Source: Desulfurococcales archaeon
Lineage (GTDB): Archaea; Thermoproteota; Thermoprotei_A; Sulfolobales; Fervidicoccaceae
Assembly (NCBI GenBank): GCA_009904015.1
Contig: WYEQ01000018.1
Location: forward strand, 1-64,000
Reading direction: 5' to 3'
DNA: 64,000 nt
The translations under genes and the position numbers were made by a program. The stretch's first letter is position 1. Every line of letters starts with the position of its first letter. The notes beneath the pieces are model-generated. The model searched no databases. It saw only the letters and a program-made list of their open reading frames with translations, and was not told the DNA's origin. This document shows positions 59,815-64,000 of this stretch, one piece after another.

Positions 59815-60412
59815 ATTTGATTGCCTCCACTATCAGTGCTTTTGTCTTGTAGATTTTTTTCTCGTGGTGAGATAGACTAGGCTTTATCGGGAAATCCCTT
59901 ACTTCTTTTTTAATTATTTTCCAGTTATTATTTTCTATTAACTTTACGATATAGTTCTTCTCTAAATCCCTTGGCAGAGCGTGTATGCTTATAATCATTT
60001 CTGATATCTCCATTGCTTTTTCTAGAAAAAAGGAGTCGATACCCCTAACCCTGGTACCCCATGGAGGGTTCATCGCAACTGTTGAACCAGAAACATTTTT
60101 TCGTATGGACAGGAACCTCACATCGCTTAGGATAAAGTCCACTTTATCAGCTAGCTCCTCTGCACGCGCGAACTCTAATGCCTTGCTTATAACTTTCTTA
60201 TCGATATCCACGCACACGCAGTATGGAGCTCCAACATAGATAAAGGAGAAACACAAGCTCCCAGTTCCGCAGCCAAGGTCTACGGTAATTCTCGGAATAA
60301 TTCCTCTGCTCTTAACAACATCCCAAGCTATATCAGCGGCAATATCAGGAGGAGTCTTGTACTGCTCAAGCTCCTCGACCGGGTTATCGATGTTCGGCAC
60401 TTTTGACAACAT
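59804..60412 (-). CDS. METTL5-like N6-adenine methyltransferase
   Basis: 202 residues. Motif I VDLGCGTGSLCFSFIYVGA (about 43-61), VCVDIDKK and the catalytic NPPWG (motif IV, about 115) match archaeal relatives of METTL5, which methylates an adenine of small-subunit rRNA; the usual NPPFG has Trp in place of Phe. A possible target is the equivalent helix of 16S rRNA. Coupled to csl4 by an 11-base overlap. Confidence 0.88.
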   Translation of the reverse strand: MLSKVPNIDNPVEELEQYKTPPDIAADIAWDVVKSRGIIPRITVDLGCGTGSLCFSFIYVGAPYCVCVDIDKKVISKALEFARAEELADKVDFILSDVRFLSIRKNVSGSTVAMNPPWGTRVRGIDSFFLEKAMEISEMIISIHALPRDLEKNYIVKLIENNNWKIIKKEVRDFPIKPSLSHHEKKIYKTKALIVEAIKYGE

Positions 60413-60460
60413 TATCTCGAGATGCTTTTTTCTACCAACAAAAATGCTGGATATATATGC

Positions 60461-61492
60461 TCACCAAGGAAATCTATAGGGCTCTAGCTGGTTTGTTAAA
60501 ACCATTATGGCTTCTCCTGGAGTCAGGACGGGCTTGGGGAAATCGATCAGTGTGAAATCATCAATCGGTATCCTGGGGCAAGACGTTATGATATGCGCAT
60601 CAATATCCCGCGAATCAATAGATAGGATTTCTCTTTGCGTAACGTATCGAGAGTAAACCATGAGGTAGGATCCTCCCCTCTTCTCTATGAGGCCTGCAAT
60701 ATGCTTGGCGTAATCAAGCCTTGTCTGCCCATACAAAGCCCCGACCCATATAGCCCATCTAGTAGCATTAAGAGCCTTGTAAATTACGCCATACCTTTTC
60801 TTTAACCAGTTTTTTCTCTCTTCATCTAAACTGGATACTTTCATAAGATAAGGGTCAATCTGGAAGACAGGCTTGGCCGTTGCCAAGGCGGCCCCAAGCG
60901 CGTGGAACAAACCACTTGATATAACTATGACTGAATCATTGCTACCAGTAGCCTGAGTAATAGCCCTGTAATCACATCCTATTACTAATCCAGGCAAGCC
61001 ACCGAGGACTTCCGGAACTCTGGCGTCTATACCCTTCTTCTTCAACTCATCAACAATTCTTTTTGCTTCTCGCAGATGTTGAGCAGTAGCTATTACAATG
61101 GGATTGCTAAGGTTCTTTTCTCTTAATAACTGCTCTAATTCGGAGAGAATTTCATCGGGAATCCCACCTTTATACTCCATAGGAATATAGAGAACATCAA
61201 CTCCCAACTCATGATGTATGGGATTATATGAATAAGGATAATGACCATAGTGAACAATCAAGTTAGCGCCTATCCTCTTAGCTTCAAAAACGGGAATATC
61301 ACACGCTCCCCAGTTAGGATCACCACTTATAATAACCTCGACTCTGCACTCGTTCTCTATTTCTCTAGAGATAATGCTCGCGTATTGTTTTACTCCCTCA
61401 GGTAGTTGTAAGAGTATCCTGCTGTACTTACCTATTCTGAGATACTGGCACAACTCCTTTATCTTAAAGTCGTAGGGGATCTCCAGCGTCAT
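60461..61492 (-). CDS. dph2: Diphthamide synthase Dph2
   Basis: 343 residues. This radical enzyme transfers a 3-amino-3-carboxypropyl group from SAM to a histidine of EF-2. The three cluster cysteines are spread through the domains: DPNWGACDIPVF, VIGCDYRA and ITSCPRIPIDD, as in archaeal Dph2. LLQLPEGVKQYA near the N-terminus is conserved. ATG 61492 has AGAGGAA upstream. Downstream is the METTL5-like gene. Confidence 0.96.
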   Translation of the reverse strand: MTLEIPYDFKIKELCQYLRIGKYSRILLQLPEGVKQYASIISREIENECRVEVIISGDPNWGACDIPVFEAKRIGANLIVHYGHYPYSYNPIHHELGVDVLYIPMEYKGGIPDEILSELEQLLREKNLSNPIVIATAQHLREAKRIVDELKKKGIDARVPEVLGGLPGLVIGCDYRAITQATGSNDSVIVISSGLFHALGAALATAKPVFQIDPYLMKVSSLDEERKNWLKKRYGVIYKALNATRWAIWVGALYGQTRLDYAKHIAGLIEKRGGSYLMVYSRYVTQREILSIDSRDIDAHIITSCPRIPIDDFTLIDFPKPVLTPGEAIMVLTNQLEPYRFPW

Positions 61493-61585
61493 GTTTCTTC
61501 CTCTATTCAAATATACATGAAAGATCGCTTCAAATGTGTTTTGATGAACTATGTATTAAAAACATCTCTTAAAAAGCAACGTGTA

Positions 61586-61607
61586 AATCCGAGTCTAATC
61601 CGAGTCT
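61586..61607 (+). repeat. 11-bp tandem repeat
   Basis: AATCCGAGTCT occurs twice, side by side, in the gap between dph2 and the uL16 gene. It is short and may be an accident or a regulatory-site duplication. Confidence 0.6.
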
Positions 61608-61698
61608 TAGTTTAGGAAATGGTTTTCTAATGAAAAGCTTTAACGGACATAAGTAGCATAAAACTGAGGTATAAATGATGGTTTAGGAGTGATCTTTA

Positions 61699-62217
61699 TC
61701 AAGAAGCTGATTCTTGTAGTTGTTCTATCTCTATTCTGCATGGGAAAGGTATTTTTTTCGAGCCTATCTCCAAGGCTCTCTTAGCTTTATCTACACCGTC
61801 TTTCTTAACTATTACGTACGCTATTTCCTGTCCTGGGTATACTCTTGCGGCCGTGCCTATCGGCTTCCCAAAGCTCAGCCTCATTCCATCCTGTAATCTG
61901 TCAGCCCCAGCGAAAGCCATCAGTTTGTTCTCCCTGAGAACGTGATGGGGATAAACCTTAACAACGAACAAGAATTTGTTTTCGCCCAAGCTTATTGTAA
62001 GTTGTTTTAAAACATTTGTTCTAAGAGATTCAAGAGCGTTGTGTCGTATCTGGCCTGCTTCAGTAACTATGAGGCTAACCTTGTAGTCGCCCTGGAATTT
62101 CGGGTCTCCCATCACGAACTTCGTTATTTTTGGCTGGGGAACTCCTGGAATGTACTCTTTTCTTGTGTAAGGCGGCGTATCGAACCTGGAGTAGCATCTA
62201 CCCGGTCTTAATGGCAA
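61699..62217 (-). CDS. rpl10e: Ribosomal protein uL16 (L10e)
   Basis: 172 residues, full length. [28 protein letters not shown] at the start, [51 protein letters not shown] in the middle and an alpha/beta C-terminal part are typical of archaeal L10e near the peptidyl transferase centre. ATG 62217. Divergent from rpl21e. Confidence 0.97.
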   Translation of the reverse strand: MPLRPGRCYSRFDTPPYTRKEYIPGVPQPKITKFVMGDPKFQGDYKVSLIVTEAGQIRHNALESLRTNVLKQLTISLGENKFLFVVKVYPHHVLRENKLMAFAGADRLQDGMRLSFGKPIGTAARVYPGQEIAYVIVKKDGVDKAKRALEIGSKKIPFPCRIEIEQLQESAS

Positions 62218-62440
62218 TTTTCTTCACCCTTTACAACTCAAACCTTTTTTGTCATCCTGGGCTTAATAAAATTGTTCTCTAGTACATGCACTTTGAATGG
62301 AGCAAAAAAGCATTACTATTTTCACAGATAAATATTTGTGCCTAAACAAAATAGGTATAATCGATCTCCTTTAGTGTTAAGTTTAATAACGCTTTTGATT
62401 TTTAATGAGGAGTGAGTAAAAAGGATTACTGGAGATAAGC

Positions 62441-62782
62441 ATGGTTAAAGCACCTAGAGGAATCAGGCATAGAACAAGAAAGAAGATGAAGAAGAGCGTT
62501 AGGGAGAAAGGCGCTGTGCCCCCATTGAGTCTACTTATGATAGAGTATTCCCCCGGAGACCTGGTGTATATACACGTGAACCCAGCTATACACAAAGGCA
62601 TGCCGCATAGAAGATACATTGGGATGACGGGCGTAGTTCTAGGGAAGAAAGGAAAATCCTACATGGTAGAGGTAAAAGTCGGCGGGAAGAAAAAAGTTCT
62701 CTATATCAGGCCCGAGCATCTCAAGCCAGCTGGAGGTTCAATAACTTTAGAGACCGCCCAGGAGGTAGGTGGGTCTGCCTAG
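62441..62782 (+). CDS. rpl21e: Ribosomal protein L21e
   Basis: 113 residues. The basic N-terminus VKAPRGIRHRTRKKMKKSVREKG, EYSPGDLVYIHVNPAIHKGMPHRRYIGMTGVV and the SH3-like end RPEHLKP match L21e. ATG 62441 follows GGAGATAAGC. It overlaps rpoF by 14 bases and begins the L21e, RpoF, DUF655, KsgA operon conserved in archaea. Confidence 0.97.
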   Translation: MVKAPRGIRHRTRKKMKKSVREKGAVPPLSLLMIEYSPGDLVYIHVNPAIHKGMPHRRYIGMTGVVLGKKGKSYMVEVKVGGKKKVLYIRPEHLKPAGGSITLETAQEVGGSA

Positions 62783-63104
62783 AAAAGTTATCGATGCGAA
62801 GTACATAACTAACTCCGAGGCATACGTTATTATAAATAGCAAGTTATCTGACAAGGTAGAAAACATCATCATAAAGAGAACATCAGAGCATTTGAGCTCG
62901 CTGAGGCTATGCGACCCAGAGACAGCTATTGCGGTTAAGAACGAGCTGAGAAATCTTGGTTTCAGCGAAGAGGCATCCATAATACTTATTAATGTACTCC
63001 CAAAAGATGCAGCCGAGGCAAGGGCTCTTCTATCTCCACTTGAGCCTAGAAAAACTCTGGAGGATTTTTCTAAAGCAATTGAGATTATTTCCAAGTGTCT
63101 TTAG
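62769..63104 (+). CDS. rpoF: RNA polymerase subunit F (Rpb4-like)
   Basis: 111 residues, mostly helical. PRKVIDAKYITNSEAYVIINSKL starts the contact with subunit E; the later LRNLGFSEEASIILINVLPKDAAEARALLSPLE holds the HRDC-like bundle. RpoE/F forms the polymerase stalk. GTG 62769 lies in rpl21e, with GGAGGT at 62761-62766. Confidence 0.96.
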   Translation: MGLPRKVIDAKYITNSEAYVIINSKLSDKVENIIIKRTSEHLSSLRLCDPETAIAVKNELRNLGFSEEASIILINVLPKDAAEARALLSPLEPRKTLEDFSKAIEIISKCL

Positions 63105-63189
63105 GGTTATATAATAGTTATTTAGGTTTAAGTACAAATTATGTATTGTGCTAACTGAATTTTGTTTTTCGTCGAGAGGTGTATAGATA

Positions 63190-63885
63190 TTGTCAGAGTG
63201 GGAGGATAGAGGAGGGAGATCCTCCAAGGGCAGGATGTACATTAGAGAGGAATTTGCGTATATACTTGATTTCATGCCTCAGGGTAACCCATTTGACAAG
63301 CATCCTGAGCACAGAAGAACCCCTATAGCCCAAGCTATCGGAGATAAGTATTTCACATTAATGGAGCTTGTGACAAGAGAGAACGAATACTTCGAGGTAG
63401 GAGAAAGGATATATGTTGGGTATGATTACATAGGTAAAGGCCCCATAAAAGCTATTGTAGCTCCTATAGATTATGAAGATTTAACCAACTTGGCTAAGCA
63501 AAACCTAAAGGCCATCGTAACTCAGATTGTTAAAAGCAAAGAGGAAGTATTCATCCAGATATTCAACTACGCAGAGCCAATTACGTTAAAGATGCACACA
63601 CTGGAATTAATTCCTGGAATCGGGAAGAAAAGCCTGCAGGCAATCATCGATGAAAGAAGAATGGGGTACTTCAAGAGCTTTAAGGACCTCGAAGACAGAC
63701 TTGCAATGAAAGGAGTAAAAATAGGCGATGTAGTGTCAATGGTCGCTGAAAGAATAGTTAAGGAGCTTATGAGCGGCGAGAGGTACTACCTCTTTATTAA
63801 GCCAAAAACAGAGGAACTAGGCGTTAAGTATCTCGGATTCCTAGAAGCTATTTACAAGGAACTCGAGAAAACCGGAGGAAAGTAA
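63190..63885 (+). CDS. DUF655 protein with helix-hairpin-helix
   Basis: 231 residues. The N-terminal half (AYILDFMPQGNPFDKHPEHRRTPIAQAIGDKYF) is an OB-like DUF655 domain and the middle has the HhH motif ELIPGIGKKSLQAIIDER, which binds nucleic acid. Found with rpoF and ksgA in archaeal operons; role unknown, likely in RNA or DNA handling. TTG 63190 has GAGAGGTG upstream. Overlaps ksgA by one base. Confidence 0.9.
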   Translation: MSEWEDRGGRSSKGRMYIREEFAYILDFMPQGNPFDKHPEHRRTPIAQAIGDKYFTLMELVTRENEYFEVGERIYVGYDYIGKGPIKAIVAPIDYEDLTNLAKQNLKAIVTQIVKSKEEVFIQIFNYAEPITLKMHTLELIPGIGKKSLQAIIDERRMGYFKSFKDLEDRLAMKGVKIGDVVSMVAERIVKELMSGERYYLFIKPKTEELGVKYLGFLEAIYKELEKTGGK

Positions 63886-64000
63886 TGAGTGAATCATTAC
63901 TTAAGTTACTTGATGAAGGAAAACTTCTAAAGTACACTAGACTATTTCTTCTTACTTATGGATTACGAGTTAGAAAAAAGCTTGGACAAAACTTCATTGT
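63885..64000 (+). CDS. ksgA: rRNA dimethyladenosine transferase KsgA/Dim1, 5' part
   Basis: Only the first 38 residues are in the window. They end LRVRKKLGQNFIV, the KxxGQNF motif that binds SAM at the start of KsgA/Dim1, which dimethylates two adenines at the 3' end of 16S rRNA. ATG 63885 shares its first base with the last base of the DUF655 stop (TAATG). Confidence 0.9.
   Translation, partial: MSESLLKLLDEGKLLKYTRLFLLTYGLRVRKKLGQNFI

Noticed and set aside
61600-61720. CTGA and ATGATGG motifs resembling D' and C' boxes before uL16
   Set aside because: The expected box C is missing, guide spacings are too long (about 25-29 bases), and the last CTGA is inside the uL16 gene.
1-64000. CRISPR arrays or cas genes
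   Set aside because: No regularly spaced repeats of 23-40 bases and no Cas-like protein were seen anywhere in the window.
1-64000. Complete insertion sequences, integrases or att-type tRNA duplications
   Set aside because: Only two partial IS605-type right ends were found. Neither tRNA gene has a repeated 3' fragment nearby that would mark an integrated element.

Overview
The window comes from the chromosome of a hyperthermophilic crenarchaeon (Thermoproteota, Thermoprotei). Signs of this are a eukaryote-like information-processing gene set (Orc1/Cdc6, PCNA, PriS, aIF2alpha, Nop10, Csl4, RpoL, RpoF, TFS, Elf1-like), ether-lipid genes (GGGP synthase, CDP-archaeol synthase), deoxyhypusine and diphthamide synthesis genes, the UbiD/aconitase-X form of the mevalonate pathway, an intron-bearing tRNA, tRNA genes that encode CCA, C/D-box sRNA-like genes, and Shine-Dalgarno sites of the GGTGAT/GAGGTG type with frequent GTG and TTG starts. 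The species is not identified.

Layout. 1-5.2 kb: end of the P0 stalk gene, rpl12, alaS, a DUF434-type gene, tRNA-Val, an HTH regulator and an intron-bearing tRNA (probably Pro). 5.2-14.7 kb: an IS605-type right-end (omega-RNA-like) remnant, a small membrane protein, deoxyhypusine synthase, a SWIM protein, an Elf1-like factor, GGGP synthase, a MazG-like protein, a flavoprotein, ABCE1 with a C/D-like RNA in its leader, and a radical-SAM/lysine-methyltransferase pair. 14.7-22.3 kb: first oligopeptide ABC transporter operon. 22.3-29.3 kb: a MetE-like pair, the HMG-CoA synthase/thiolase/DUF35 operon, and DedA- and LOG-like genes. 29.4-37.4 kb: a C/D-box sRNA, then a second peptide transporter operon followed by a class III aminotransferase and a dipeptide epimerase. 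37.4-39.8 kb: DUF99, Orc1/Cdc6, and a UPF0148 gene with a C/D-like RNA in its leader. 39.8-43.9 kb: aconitase X (two subunits), a UbiD decarboxylase and a Clp1-type kinase. 43.9-52 kb: a more decayed zone with an alpha/beta-hydrolase pseudogene, class II ribonucleotide reductase, a V4R-like protein, a frameshifted GT87-like membrane protein, a SpoIIM-like protein, a second IS605-type right end and a RuvC-fold protein. 52-64 kb: a dense information-processing block (RadA paralogue, CarS, Nop10/aIF2alpha/S27e/L44e, GINS-like, PriS, PCNA, TFS, RpoL, Csl4, METTL5-like, Dph2, uL16, L21e, RpoF, DUF655, start of ksgA).

How the genes work together. HMG-CoA synthase with thiolase and DUF35, aconitase X and UbiD supply early and middle steps of isoprenoid synthesis, and GGGP synthase and CarS use the product for archaeal lipids. 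The two ABC transporters, the epimerase and the aminotransferase point to a peptide-using lifestyle.

The most unusual observations are: (i) genes with no ATG/GTG/TTG where the protein must begin (rpl12 at ATA, one OppD-type ATPase at ATT or ATA, possibly a MetE-like gene); (ii) two related, orphan IS605/TnpB-type right ends about 46 kb apart, one next to an intact RuvC-fold gene; (iii) three C/D-box-type RNA candidates, two of them packed into the 5' leaders of protein genes; (iv) a 121-bp exact repeat between the P0 and L12 3' ends; (v) two broken genes whose frameshifts all lie in homopolymer runs. All calls come from reading the sequence; no database search was run.
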